DNA of 64,000 nt from Lachnospiraceae bacterium (GCA_910574885.1 CAJTDD010000027.1:1-64000); one strand, 5' to 3'; counted from the stretch's first letter, positions 17,468-26,772 are shown. Translations and numbers: made by a program. Notes: a model not told the origin generated them from the letters alone.

Positions 17468-18787
17468 ATGGACATCTCTGTAATCATACCAATTTATAAT
17501 GTAAAAAAATATCTTAGAGAATGTTTGGACAGCCTGCTGGCACAGTCCCATATGGATTGTGAATTCATCTGTATTGATGATGGTTCTGAGGATGATTCTT
17601 ACAAAATTGTTGAATGCTATATGGATAAAGATAAGCGTTTCCAACTGATACGGCAAAAAAATAAAGGGCTTGCGGGGACAAGAAATGTCGGCATACAAAA
17701 AGCGAAGGGAAAATATCTTGTTTTTTTGGATTCGGATGATTATTTCGCGGATAGCAGCGTTTTAGCCAAGTTATATCAGAACGCAGAGGAGAGAAACCTG
17801 GAACTGTTAAGCTTCGAGACGGAGCTTATATATGAAGGCAATATGAAAGAAATAGATAATAAAGATTTTTATTATTATAAAAAAAATACTTATCCAGGAA
17901 TTCGGAAAGGAATGGAGTTTTTTATCGATATGATGTCGAACCAGGAGTATTGTGATTCTGCATGTATGTTACTTGTTAACCGGGAATGGCTATTGAAGAA
18001 GAAGATTCTATTTTATCCAGGAATTCTTTATGAAGATTCATTGTTTTGTATGCAGTGCTTTCTGAATGCCGGCAGAATGGCACATTTATCGGAAAAATTT
18101 TATATATATCGAATAAGAAAAAAATCAATTATGACTAGCAGCGTACGGTGGGTAAATGTACGCAGCAGACTGATTGTGTACCGTGAAATCTTGCGTCTGT
18201 TGATTTTGTATGGAAAGTATGGAGTAAGGCTGCAAGAACCCATGACAGAGTATCTTTCATTGGTTGCATCCCATGCAAAGTATATGGATGAATTTCGGAT
18301 TGACGAGCCGTCCGATGAGAAATCAGAACCGATAGACATATTGTTGATGAAAACAATGGAATTGGGGAAATATCGGATAGAAGTGAATGAACAGGTAGTT
18401 TTGAGTGGATTAGAGAAGCTTGTTGCAGATAGCGAGGGAATTATTCTTTATGGTGCTGGGGAGGTGGGAAGAATGTTTTTCCGGTTCTTGCAGGATAAGG
18501 GGTTGAGTGGGAAGGTGTTGTGTTATGCGACAAGCGGAAAACCTGAGTTTTTTTTAAATCTGAATAATATTCCGGTTCTTCCAATCAGTGAGGCAATAGA
18601 GAAGCCTGGTCAGGTAATCGTATCTGTGATTGCTTATGATGCGCGGATGGCTATGCAGAAGACATTGAACCAGCTTGGAGTGAGAGATTTCCAAATGTTT
18701 GACCAATATATATACCGTGCATTGCGGCATTATTTGCAAGTGTCGGATGTTGTAAACTATGCAGAAGGAAAAAAGAAGAATGAATGA
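17468..18787 (+). CDS. GT2 family glycosyltransferase with C-terminal Rossmann module
   Basis: A 439-residue protein. Residues 1-~220 are a GT-A family 2 glycosyltransferase: VSVIIPIYN-type start (DISVIIPIYNVKKYL), IDDGSEDDS, NKGLAGTRNVGI and the metal-binding FLDSDD. Residues ~315-405 are the recurring Rossmann-like module (IILYGAGEVGRMFF). It would transfer a sugar from a nucleotide donor to a growing surface glycan in the cytoplasm. GGAGGAA lies before ATG 17468. It overlaps the next gene by 8 bp, so translation is probably coupled. Confidence 0.92.
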   Translation: MDISVIIPIYNVKKYLRECLDSLLAQSHMDCEFICIDDGSEDDSYKIVECYMDKDKRFQLIRQKNKGLAGTRNVGIQKAKGKYLVFLDSDDYFADSSVLAKLYQNAEERNLELLSFETELIYEGNMKEIDNKDFYYYKKNTYPGIRKGMEFFIDMMSNQEYCDSACMLLVNREWLLKKKILFYPGILYEDSLFCMQCFLNAGRMAHLSEKFYIYRIRKKSIMTSSVRWVNVRSRLIVYREILRLLILYGKYGVRLQEPMTEYLSLVASHAKYMDEFRIDEPSDEKSEPIDILLMKTMELGKYRIEVNEQVVLSGLEKLVADSEGIILYGAGEVGRMFFRFLQDKGLSGKVLCYATSGKPEFFLNLNNIPVLPISEAIEKPGQVIVSVIAYDARMAMQKTLNQLGVRDFQMFDQYIYRALRHYLQVSDVVNYAEGKKKNE

Positions 18788-20138
18788 AATCAAGGTGTCT
18801 GTAATCATATACGTGAAGAATACGATAGATTACATAGAAAAATGCGTCAGAAGCGTTATGGAACAGTCGCTTCAAGAAATAGAAATTTTGGTGATAGACG
18901 GGGGAAGCACGGATGGTACGTTAGGAATCATTGAAAAATTGAAACAGTCAGACAGCCGGATTCGATTGTTCCATTCGTCCGCCAGTGTAGGAAGCCAGTT
19001 TAATCTGGGATTGAGAGAGGCACGGGGCAGGTATATTGGCATCTGTGAGGCGGACGACTATATACTTCCGGAAATGTATGAAAGGCAGTATCGGTTAGCT
19101 GATGAGAATCGGCTTGATGTAATAAGAGGGGGATACTACCAGATTTTTAATATAGAGGATAGAGAATATCAATTTAAACTAAAATCTTGTTATCAAGATG
19201 AATTTACTGAGAAAGTGATGATTTCAAAGAAACATACATTTTTTTTGGAACAGGGGATCAACGGCTTTTGGAATGGGATTTATAGAAGACAGTTTTTATT
19301 GGATAACCAAATATGGATGAATGAAACGGAAGGGGCAGCTTATCAGGATATTTCCTTTTCTTTTCTGACACAACTGTATGCGGAGAGAATCTGGTTTATG
19401 AAGGATGCGTTTTATTGCTATCGGATTGATAACCCTAATGCATCAGTCAATTCGCTGCGTGGGATTGAATTACATATAAAGGAATATGAAGAATTAAAGA
19501 AACGGCTGAAAATTCAAGGACTATGGGAAGAATACAAAAATATGTTCTTTAGTTGGGAACTGATTAGTTACCGATGGTTTCTTGGAGAATTACCCAGGGA
19601 GCTAAAAAGTTTTAACGCAGAAAAAATATATTGTTATTTAAGGGAACAGGGAAAAGAAGAACAATACGATGAAAATAAAGTAATGGAAACGGTGAGGGAT
19701 CTTGCGGAAGCTCTTTTATGCAGTAAATCAACATTTACAGAAGATATATTGTCTGAGACGGACAATGCCGGGGAGCTTTTGGAGTATATCGATAGTTATT
19801 TTAGAAATGATAAAACAATTATCTTGTTTGGGGCGGGGCATATTGGAAATATTTTAAAACAGTTTTTGTACCTGTGTAACAAAGAAGTTTTTATGATGGA
19901 CAATAATACTCTTTTGCAGCAACATGGGATGATGGGAGAGGCAGTGTATAAGCCGGAGGAGCTTGTAGTTCGTTTCCCGTATGGAAGATATATTATTGCG
20001 AATGTCAGTCATGCGGTGGAGATGAAGGAACAGCTTCTAAAGCTTGGGGCAGAGCGTAGGAATATCTTAATATGTGATAATGAGGAATTTTTTTTAAGGA
20101 AGATTTTTGTGAAAGTGAGACAGTACCGTGGACAGTAG
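18780..20138 (+). CDS. GT2 family glycosyltransferase with C-terminal Rossmann module
   Basis: A 452-residue protein with the same layout as its upstream neighbour: GT-A fold at the N terminus (VSVIIYVKN, VIDGGSTDGT, CEADDY) and a Rossmann-like module at ~340-430 (IILFGAGHIGNILK). The start is ATG 18780, which overlaps the upstream stop (ATGAATGA) and has AAGGA upstream; an in-frame ATG at 18759 is less likely. Sugar and acceptor cannot be predicted. It overlaps the following gene by 11 bp. Confidence 0.92.
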   Translation: MNEIKVSVIIYVKNTIDYIEKCVRSVMEQSLQEIEILVIDGGSTDGTLGIIEKLKQSDSRIRLFHSSASVGSQFNLGLREARGRYIGICEADDYILPEMYERQYRLADENRLDVIRGGYYQIFNIEDREYQFKLKSCYQDEFTEKVMISKKHTFFLEQGINGFWNGIYRRQFLLDNQIWMNETEGAAYQDISFSFLTQLYAERIWFMKDAFYCYRIDNPNASVNSLRGIELHIKEYEELKKRLKIQGLWEEYKNMFFSWELISYRWFLGELPRELKSFNAEKIYCYLREQGKEEQYDENKVMETVRDLAEALLCSKSTFTEDILSETDNAGELLEYIDSYFRNDKTIILFGAGHIGNILKQFLYLCNKEVFMMDNNTLLQQHGMMGEAVYKPEELVVRFPYGRYIIANVSHAVEMKEQLLKLGAERRNILICDNEEFFLRKIFVKVRQYRGQ

Positions 20139-21303
20139 ATTTATTCGTAAGGTAAGCGTCATTGTGCCGGCATATAATGCCGAACGGTATATTGAAAGCT
20201 GCCTGGACAGCCTTATACGCCAGAACTGTAAAAACTTAGAAATTGTTATAATTGATGATGGTTCTGAGGATTCAACAGGCATTATTTGTGATATGTATCA
20301 GCAATGCTATAAGAATTTTATAAAAGTAGGGCATTGTCATCATGGCGGCGTTTCTCGTGCGCGGTTATCGGGTGTCCAGAAGGCATCAGGAGAGTATGTC
20401 GTATTTGTGGATGCAGATGATTGGGTTGAAAACGATTATATATCGTCAATGTTGTTCCACATGGAAGAGGCGGATATTGTTGCGGCAGGTATCGCAAGGG
20501 AGGTAGTGGATACGGCAGAAAAGGCGTTTTACGAGTTTAATGGAATGCCGTCCGGGAAGTACGAAGAAATTCCTGATAGGCAGAAACTTTATGGTAAAAT
20601 GCTTTACAGTGAGGAGCCATACCGATTTGGCGTACTGCCATACATCTGTAATAAAATGTTTCGGAGAGATATTCTGCAGCTTATACTGGAAAAGTCAGAT
20701 AAGCGTATTTTTGACGGGGAAGATGCGTCGGTTGTATATCGTTACCTTTTGATATCACAGAAAATAGTCCTTACGGATGAATGTAAATATCATTATCTAT
20801 ATCATAAGGGAACGGCGTCATTAACGGATAGGAAAGATGCGTATCTAAATGCGTCGTATCTTTATCAAGAGTTATATGAGTGTTTTACACAAAGTGTATT
20901 TAATACAATTTTATTAGAACAGTTAGATTATTACATGCGCCGTATGGTTTGGAAAAAGGATCCTGCAGCATACCTGCAAGTGAATTCATTTCTTTTCCCT
21001 TATGATAAAGTAAAACAGGGTTCAGGTATAGTTCTTTATGGGATGGGGAAAGTTGGAAAGGCTTTTTACCAACAAATTGTTCAGACTCAATATTGTGGTA
21101 TCATTGCTTGGGCAGACCAAAAACCCGTACAGATTCCAGAAATAGTTGAAAATGTTCCGGGGATACTCCCGGACGAAATTAAGGAATATTGTTTTGACTA
21201 CCTGGTAATTGCGATTCAGAATAGAATAACTGCCTGTGAGATTGCAGAAACGTTATCCTTTGCGGGGATAGACAGGAAGAAAGTGATTATTCCGGATCTA
21301 TAG
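20128..21303 (+). CDS. GT2 family glycosyltransferase with C-terminal Rossmann module
   Basis: A 391-residue protein beginning at GTG 20128 inside the end of the previous gene. The GT-A core shows VSVIVPAYNAERYIE, IDDGSEDSTG, a GGVSRARLSG segment and FVDADDW. The C-terminal ~90 residues form the Rossmann-like module (IVLYGMGKVGKAFY). Its lineage is close to the other two GT2 genes, suggesting duplication with divergence in acceptor or donor choice. Confidence 0.92.
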   Translation: MDSRFIRKVSVIVPAYNAERYIESCLDSLIRQNCKNLEIVIIDDGSEDSTGIICDMYQQCYKNFIKVGHCHHGGVSRARLSGVQKASGEYVVFVDADDWVENDYISSMLFHMEEADIVAAGIAREVVDTAEKAFYEFNGMPSGKYEEIPDRQKLYGKMLYSEEPYRFGVLPYICNKMFRRDILQLILEKSDKRIFDGEDASVVYRYLLISQKIVLTDECKYHYLYHKGTASLTDRKDAYLNASYLYQELYECFTQSVFNTILLEQLDYYMRRMVWKKDPAAYLQVNSFLFPYDKVKQGSGIVLYGMGKVGKAFYQQIVQTQYCGIIAWADQKPVQIPEIVENVPGILPDEIKEYCFDYLVIAIQNRITACEIAETLSFAGIDRKKVIIPDL

Positions 21304-21386
21304 TGCCGTTGGGGGAGCGTGATGATTGATCCTGGGCAGCACGGAGTATAGGGGTAATTACAAAGCTGGGAGGAGCGGGCAGATTT

Positions 21387-22517
21387 ATGTATAATGCGGA
21401 ACGGACGATAAAAAAGTTAAAGGAAAGCCGGCAGGTAGTAATTTTTGGAGCCGGACTTGTTGCTGTTCAAGTTGCAAACTGTATGATGAGCAGACCATAT
21501 CAATTACGGATTGACTATTGCATTGTTACAGATATGAAAGAAAATCTGAATTATATCACGGGTATACCGGTGATTGGTTTGGAAGAAGCAGTATATAATG
21601 TACGGAAAGATGCGGTGATATTGATTGCAACAATGGAAAAGCATCGGAATTCAATCCAGGACAGTCTGCGTAGATATGGCTTTTCAAACAGCATTCCAGT
21701 GACATTTGAAAGCGATTTGTGGAGTGAACTTCAGGGAAACTATTATAGGGAACATTGGTTGATGGGAGAAAAGCCATATCTTACCTTGGAGGAGGAATTG
21801 ACGGAAGTATCAGGGCGTAACCCAGTCGGTAAACCTATTGTCAGAATCTATACCGTCAGATCTCATATGGATAAGTCGGAGGGAGCGGAGATTTCTTGTC
21901 ATCATTGGGAGATCCCGATTCAGGCAGGAGCGTCCTTGAGTGGAAGGCAGATTTGTGGAATCAGGGACAATATTGGAGATAATATTTCTTATAAAAACAG
22001 ACAATACTGTGAATTAACGGCATTGTATTGGATCTGGAAACATGATCATTCTGATTATACCGGACTTTGCCATTATCGGAGGCATTTTCAACTAGACAGT
22101 AAGATTCTGGAGGCTTTGGTATGTTCTGATATAGATGTGGTATTGACGATACCGATTCTAAATTTTCCAAGCGTAAGAGAAGTATATCGGCATGATCATG
22201 TAGAAAAGGACTGGGAGATTATGCTGGAAGCAGTCAGGAAACTGGCGCCAGAGTATCTGGCAGCAGCCATAGAGCTACAGAATGGCAACTATTATTATGG
22301 ATATAACATGTTGATTGCGAGGAAAGAAATTCTGGATCGTTATTGTGAGTGGCTGTTTCCAATTCTGGACTATTGTGAGACGCATTGTGAGACAAAGGAA
22401 GATGCATATCAGAATCGCTATATTGGTTTTTTGGCAGAGCGGTTACTGTCGGTTTATTTTCGGAGTCATGTGGATGAATATAAAATTGTCCATGCAAGGA
22501 AGCATTTTACAGGATAA
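21387..22517 (+). CDS. DUF4422 glycosyltransferase-like protein with N-terminal Rossmann module
   Basis: A 376-residue protein. The Rossmann-like module (VVIFGAGLVAVQV) occupies ~16-110. The DUF4422 domain follows at ~148-375 with IPIQAGASL, DNIGDNIS, YCELTALYWIWK and GLCHYRRHF. Full conservation of the HYRR motif suggests activity. It sits 83 bp after the third GT2 gene with GGGAGGAG upstream. By gene context it adds sugars to the same glycan. Confidence 0.9.
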   Translation: MYNAERTIKKLKESRQVVIFGAGLVAVQVANCMMSRPYQLRIDYCIVTDMKENLNYITGIPVIGLEEAVYNVRKDAVILIATMEKHRNSIQDSLRRYGFSNSIPVTFESDLWSELQGNYYREHWLMGEKPYLTLEEELTEVSGRNPVGKPIVRIYTVRSHMDKSEGAEISCHHWEIPIQAGASLSGRQICGIRDNIGDNISYKNRQYCELTALYWIWKHDHSDYTGLCHYRRHFQLDSKILEALVCSDIDVVLTIPILNFPSVREVYRHDHVEKDWEIMLEAVRKLAPEYLAAAIELQNGNYYYGYNMLIARKEILDRYCEWLFPILDYCETHCETKEDAYQNRYIGFLAERLLSVYFRSHVDEYKIVHARKHFTG

Positions 22518-22577
22518 TACCATAATAGTTCTAAAATTTGTAATTTGGAAGGTTATCAAGGAAGGGATGAGGATGGA

Positions 22578-23663
22578 ATGGATTTAGCCATATTCGGCGC
22601 CCAAGGCATGGCTCTTGGCGCCTGGGAAGCGATACATAACCTGTATCCAATCAGGAACATCCGGTGTTTCCTGGTTACAGAGAGGGGAAACAATGCGAAA
22701 CATTTATCCGGAATCCCAGTGTTAGAATTAGATTCATTTGCGAAAGCATTATCTGCGGAAGAAAAGGCGAATATTGAGGTTCTAATTGCGACGCCGGAGA
22801 ATATGATGCCGGGAATCGAGACCAGCCTGGAGGAACATGGCCTTCCCTGTCATGTCCGCCTCACTTCTCCGAGATGGTCGGAGTTAATGAAATGTTATTA
22901 TGTATGCGATAAAGAGTATATGCCTCTCAGGGCGCTGCCAGTCGGTTATCACAGAGCCGATATGCATGTCTTCATGGCAAAGTTCCATTTAGACAAGCCG
23001 CTGGCCGGACGGTATGATTTGCCTGAATGGATCACTCCAATCCAGGTGGGCGCTTCGCAAAGCTCCAGACGGGTTGCGAATATCCTGGACTGTGACGGAG
23101 AGAATATTTCCGCTAAGAATGGGAATTATTCGGAACTCACCGCACTCTATTGGATTTGGAAGAACCGTCTGCTGTATCCGTCTGACAGCCTGGAAACCGA
23201 ATATTATGGTTTGGCGCATTACAGGAGGATTTTAGAACTTACGGAGGATGATGTGCTGAGGCTTGCAGATAATGAGGTGGATGTAGTCTTGCCCTATCCT
23301 TTGCTTTATGAGCCGAATATTGAAGAGCATCCTAAGAGATATCTGAAGACGGAAGACTGGGAGGCGGTGCAGAGGGCAGTTCGGGAGGCAGAACCGGAAT
23401 ATGCCGGAGAATTCCCCCGTATTTTGAAGCAGAAATACTTTTATAATTACAATATCATTCTGGCAAGGAAAGAGGTCCTGGCAGATTATTGCGGATGGCT
23501 GTTTCCCATTCTGGAGCGGGTGGAAGAACTCAGTATTCCGGAAAGCGGGAAGCGGTCGGACCGTTATATAGGCTATGTGGGAGAAACTCTTGCAACCTTG
23601 TATTTTTTGTCTCAGAAGAAACGGCTGAATATTATGCATGCAGGGTGCAGATTTTTGACATAA
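22578..23663 (+). CDS. DUF4422 glycosyltransferase-like protein with N-terminal Rossmann module
   Basis: A 361-residue paralogue of the preceding gene. The Rossmann-like module begins almost at residue 1 (LAIFGAQGMALGA) and the DUF4422 domain covers ~130-360 (ITPIQVGASQ, DGENIS, YSELTALYWIWK, GLAHYRRI). The frame is open from TTG 22545, but ATG 22578 starts exactly at the module and has GGATGAGG upstream. G+C is higher than in the GT2 genes. It is followed after 24 bp by the epimerase-like gene. Confidence 0.9.
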   Translation: MDLAIFGAQGMALGAWEAIHNLYPIRNIRCFLVTERGNNAKHLSGIPVLELDSFAKALSAEEKANIEVLIATPENMMPGIETSLEEHGLPCHVRLTSPRWSELMKCYYVCDKEYMPLRALPVGYHRADMHVFMAKFHLDKPLAGRYDLPEWITPIQVGASQSSRRVANILDCDGENISAKNGNYSELTALYWIWKNRLLYPSDSLETEYYGLAHYRRILELTEDDVLRLADNEVDVVLPYPLLYEPNIEEHPKRYLKTEDWEAVQRAVREAEPEYAGEFPRILKQKYFYNYNIILARKEVLADYCGWLFPILERVEELSIPESGKRSDRYIGYVGETLATLYFLSQKKRLNIMHAGCRFLT

Positions 23664-23687
23664 GAACAGGAAGTTGAGGTTACAGAT

Positions 23688-24350
23688 ATGCAGTTTGAAT
23701 TAATGGCATCCATGATGTGTGCCGATTACGGGAACTTAGAGAAGGAAGTAAAAAGCCTGGAAGAGGGTGGAATTGATTCCTTTCATATAGATATCATGGA
23801 TGGACGATATGTCCCTAATTTTGCCATGTCTTTGAATGACATGAAGTATATAGCCGGTGTTACCGGGAAACCCTTAGACGTCCATCTTATGATCGAGCAT
23901 CCGAACAACCGGATTGATCTGTTTTTACAGCATTTACGGAAAGGGGATACGCTCTATATCCACCCGGAGGCGGAGTATCACCCGTCTACCACATTACAGA
24001 GTATTATTAATGCCGGGATGATACCAGGCATTGCCATTAATCCGGGTACTTCTGTGGAGACGGTAATGGAGATGCTTCGCATTGTGAAGAAGGTACTTGT
24101 GATGTCCGTCAATCCTGGGAATGCCGGGCAGATGTATCTGCCTTATGTGGGGAAGAAGATTACGAAGCTTCTGGCGATTAAGGAAGATATGGATTTTGAG
24201 ATATACTGGGACGGGGCGTGCAGCGCAGACAAGATCCTGGAATATGCGCCCAGGGGAGTGGCTGGGTTTGTGCTTGGCACGACGCTGCTGTTTGGGAAGG
24301 AACAGTCTTATGGGGAGACTTTGCGGAATATTCGGGAGTTGATATTTTAA
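23688..24350 (+). CDS. ribulose-phosphate 3-epimerase family protein
   Basis: A 220-residue TIM-barrel enzyme of the Rpe family. It has FHIDIMDGRYVPNF, DVHLMIEHP and VMSVNPGNAGQ, which carry the metal-binding His/Asp residues and the phosphate-binding loop. The family interconverts pentulose or hexulose 5/6-phosphates. Placed at the end of a glycan locus, it may supply an unusual sugar phosphate rather than serve the central pentose pathway (inference). Family VNPGFGGQ reads VNPGNAGQ here. It is probably the last gene of the glycan operon. Confidence 0.9.
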   Translation: MQFELMASMMCADYGNLEKEVKSLEEGGIDSFHIDIMDGRYVPNFAMSLNDMKYIAGVTGKPLDVHLMIEHPNNRIDLFLQHLRKGDTLYIHPEAEYHPSTTLQSIINAGMIPGIAINPGTSVETVMEMLRIVKKVLVMSVNPGNAGQMYLPYVGKKITKLLAIKEDMDFEIYWDGACSADKILEYAPRGVAGFVLGTTLLFGKEQSYGETLRNIRELIF

Positions 24351-24360
24351 AAACTGCCTT

Positions 24361-24424
24361 TTCTAATCATTTTTCTAATCAAAAGTTGACAAAAATGGTT
24401 AGAATGATTAGAATTTGGTTAGAA
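24361..24424 (+). promoter_or_regulatory. five-copy TTCTAAYCA operator array
   Basis: The 9-mer TTCTAAYCA occurs at 24361-24369 and 24373-24381, and in inverse orientation at 24396-24404, 24405-24413 and 24416-24424. The array covers the -35 and -10 of the promoter for the AlbA-type regulator. The arrangement strongly suggests autoregulation by that protein (inference). Confidence 0.75.
24386..24414 (+). promoter_or_regulatory. sigma-A-type promoter of AlbA-type regulator
   Basis: -35 TTGACA (24386-24391), 17-bp spacer, -10 TAGAAT (24409-24414), embedded in the operator array and 30 bp before the start codon. Confidence 0.7.
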
Positions 24425-24444
24425 TATTTTCAGGAGGCGATCAG

Positions 24445-25758
24445 ATGGTTTTTCAGGAAAGTGAGACTGTAGAATTGAAGAGTATTGTAGTGGACGATAT
24501 TAAGAAAGAGATTATAGCGTTCGCAAACTGTGAAGGCGGAAAACTGTATATTGGCGTTCAGGACGATGGAACAGTAGTCGGATTGGACGATCCGGATGGA
24601 GCAGCTTTACAGGTCAGCAACATGGTCCGGGATGCAATAAAGCCAGATCTTACTATGTTCTTGCATTATAGTACCTTGAATGAAGATGGAAAGCAGATCG
24701 TTGTCATTGATGTTCAGCATGGAACAGAGCGTCCTTATTACATTGCAAAGAAAGGTTTGCGCCCAGAGGGGGTTTTTGTCCGACAGGGGTATTCGTCTGT
24801 GCCGGCTACCAATACGGTGATTCGGCGCATGATTAAAGAAACGGATGGAGATCACTTTGAAGAAATGCGTTCTTTGGAGCAGGAGTTGACATTTGAGACG
24901 GCAGAAAAGGAATTTTCCGAAAGAAATATCCTATTTAGAGAAGCTCAGATGAAAACATTAGGGATTATGACCAACGATGGCGTTTATACTAACTTGGGGC
25001 TTTTATTATCCGAACAGTGTATGCATACGATTAAAGCAGCGGTCTTTGAGGGAACGACCCAAAACGAATTTAAGGATCGGAAGGAATTTTCCGGCTCCCT
25101 GTTTCGTCAGATGGATGAGGTCTATGATTATATTGACTTTCGTAACCAGACTCATTCCACTTTTCAAAAACTGCGGAGGATTGATCAACGGGACTATCCA
25201 GAGGTGGCGGTCAGGGAGGCGCTTCTAAACTTACTTGTACACCGTGAATATTCCTTTCGCGCCAGTACGTTCATCAGCTTTTATACAGACCGAATTGAGT
25301 TTACATCTATCGGAGGACTTGTAAGCGGAGTTACTTTAAAGGACGTCATGATGGGAATTTCCGTGTGTCGGAATGTAAAGTTGGCAAACGTATTTTACCG
25401 CCTGGAGCTGATAGAGGCCTATGGAACAGGGATATTGAAGATTATGGAGGCTTATGCCGGAACCGGGAAGAACCCGCAAATTGAAACGTCTGATAACGCC
25501 TTTAAGATTATTCTTCCCAATCTGAACGCACATACGGGAGAAGAGAAACCGATTGCTGATAAGCTGACAGGCAGTGTAGAGGAAGAAGCGGTGATTACTC
25601 TGGCGAAAGAGCAGGGGACTTTCACAAGAAAAGATGTGGAAAAAATGCTGGGAATCAGCCAGACAACATGCGGGCGGTTATTAAAGCAGATGGTTGGAAA
25701 CGGCCAGATTGTTCAGGAGGGCAAAAGTAGAAGTACACATTACCATCTTTCAGAGTAA
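24445..25758 (+). CDS. AlbA/Schlafen-type ATP-binding transcriptional regulator
   Basis: A 437-residue protein. Residues ~5-125 form an AlbA_2 (Schlafen-type) DNA-binding domain: ETVELKSI, KEIIAFANCEGGKLYIGVQDDG. Residues ~250-365 match the RecG-like C-terminal HATPase_c_4 region (NLLVHREYSF, GGLVSGVT, RLELIEAYGTGI). The last ~65 residues are a winged-helix-like HTH. Such proteins act as regulators near mobile or defence DNA. ATG 24445 has AGGAGG at 24431-24436; the in-frame TTG 24415 lies in the -10 region. A multi-copy operator covers its own promoter. Confidence 0.88.
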   Translation: MVFQESETVELKSIVVDDIKKEIIAFANCEGGKLYIGVQDDGTVVGLDDPDGAALQVSNMVRDAIKPDLTMFLHYSTLNEDGKQIVVIDVQHGTERPYYIAKKGLRPEGVFVRQGYSSVPATNTVIRRMIKETDGDHFEEMRSLEQELTFETAEKEFSERNILFREAQMKTLGIMTNDGVYTNLGLLLSEQCMHTIKAAVFEGTTQNEFKDRKEFSGSLFRQMDEVYDYIDFRNQTHSTFQKLRRIDQRDYPEVAVREALLNLLVHREYSFRASTFISFYTDRIEFTSIGGLVSGVTLKDVMMGISVCRNVKLANVFYRLELIEAYGTGILKIMEAYAGTGKNPQIETSDNAFKIILPNLNAHTGEEKPIADKLTGSVEEEAVITLAKEQGTFTRKDVEKMLGISQTTCGRLLKQMVGNGQIVQEGKSRSTHYHLSE

Positions 25759-25779
25759 ACAGTATCATCAAAGACAGCA

Positions 25780-25812
25780 AGAACCCCACAATCCAATGAA
25801 TTGTGGGGTTCT
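25780..25812 (+). terminator. hairpin after AlbA-type regulator
   Basis: A 13-bp stem AGAACCCCACAAT (25780-25792) with ATTGTGGGGTTCT (25800-25812) and a 7-nt loop. It lacks a long T tail, so it may be a weak or two-way terminator. Confidence 0.65.
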
Positions 25813-25847
25813 CGTTGTAGTTATAGTTATCTAAAAGGAATGAGAGT

Positions 25848-25926
25848 AAAGTGCGGCACCCGGGATAAATCCCGAGGTGCTATACTTTGTGAGGGGGGAA
25901 GATAGTTGATATGTTCTTCAACTATC
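25848..25926. other. two adjacent hairpins in intergenic region
   Basis: Hairpin 1 (25848-25888): AAAGT/ACTTT base, GCACC/GGTGC and CGGGAT/ATCCCG stem. Hairpin 2 (25901-25926): GATAGTTGA with TCAACTATC. They could be a small RNA or a repeat element. The rest of 25813-26016 shows nothing else. Confidence 0.4.
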
Positions 25927-26016
25927 TGACTCCTAGTATAAAGGAAAAATGTGTCTAAAATATGTTCATTCCCTTAAACAAATCGAAAGATTCTTAAAAT
26001 GATATTAATGAAATAG

Positions 26017-26045
26017 TTGGAATGTCACAATGAAGATGCTATAAT
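26017..26045 (+). promoter_or_regulatory. promoter of endonuclease III gene
   Basis: -35 TTGGAA (26017-26022), 17-bp spacer, -10 TATAAT (26040-26045), about 80 bp upstream of nth. Two direct copies of AAGATTAAGAAA lie between promoter and gene. Confidence 0.65.
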
Positions 26046-26127
26046 CATTGAATACAAGAATTTAGAACTCATAAGAAAATATCAAGATTAAGAAAAATAC
26101 TAAGATTAAGAAACACAAGGAGGAAGC

Positions 26128-26772
26128 ATGACAAAGAAGAAACTTGCGTTGGAGATTATAGAACGGTTAAAGAAGGAATACCCGGATGCAGGCTGTACCT
26201 TGGATTACGACCAGGCATGGAAATTACTGGTCAGTGTCCGTCTGGCAGCCCAGTGTACAGACGCAAGGGTAAACGTTGTGGTAGAGGGACTGTATGAAAA
26301 ATACCCGGATGTAGACGCATTAGCGGCGGCAGAGCCGGAAGATATAGAGGAAATTGTCAGACCATGCGGACTTGGAAAGAGTAAGGCAAGAGATATCAGC
26401 GCATGCATGAAGATGCTGAAAGAAGAATACGGCGGCAAGATACCTAAGGATTTCAATGCCCTGCTGAAACTGCCGGGCGTGGGACGCAAGAGTGCGAACT
26501 TGATTATGGGCGACGTATTCGGAGAACCGGCGATTGTGACGGACACCCACTGCATCCGTCTGGTAAACCGCATGGGTCTTGTAGACGGGATTAAGGAGCC
26601 TAAAAAGGTAGAGATGGCACTGTGGAAGATCATCCCACCCGAAGAAGGAAGCGATTTCTGCCATCGACTTGTCTATCACGGGCGGGATGTCTGCACGGCA
26701 AGGACGAAGCCATACTGCGACCGCTGCTGCCTGAATGATATCTGCGCAAAGCATGGCGTAAAGCCTGAATGA
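26128..26772 (+). CDS. nth: endonuclease III
   Basis: A 214-residue bifunctional DNA glycosylase/AP lyase of base excision repair that removes oxidised pyrimidines. The helix-hairpin-helix LPGVGRKSAN carries catalytic Lys121, VTDTHCIR carries Asp139, and Cys189, 197, 200 and 206 would bind the 4Fe-4S cluster (first gap seven residues rather than the six of E. coli Nth). AAGGAGG lies before ATG. The last 14 codons coincide with the first unit of a 34-bp tandem repeat that continues past the stop codon. Confidence 0.96.
   Translation: MTKKKLALEIIERLKKEYPDAGCTLDYDQAWKLLVSVRLAAQCTDARVNVVVEGLYEKYPDVDALAAAEPEDIEEIVRPCGLGKSKARDISACMKMLKEEYGGKIPKDFNALLKLPGVGRKSANLIMGDVFGEPAIVTDTHCIRLVNRMGLVDGIKEPKKVEMALWKIIPPEEGSDFCHRLVYHGRDVCTARTKPYCDRCCLNDICAKHGVKPE

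Noticed and set aside
24415..24444. TTG start for the AlbA-type regulator
   Set aside because: It falls in the -10 region; ATG 24445 has a consensus ribosome site.
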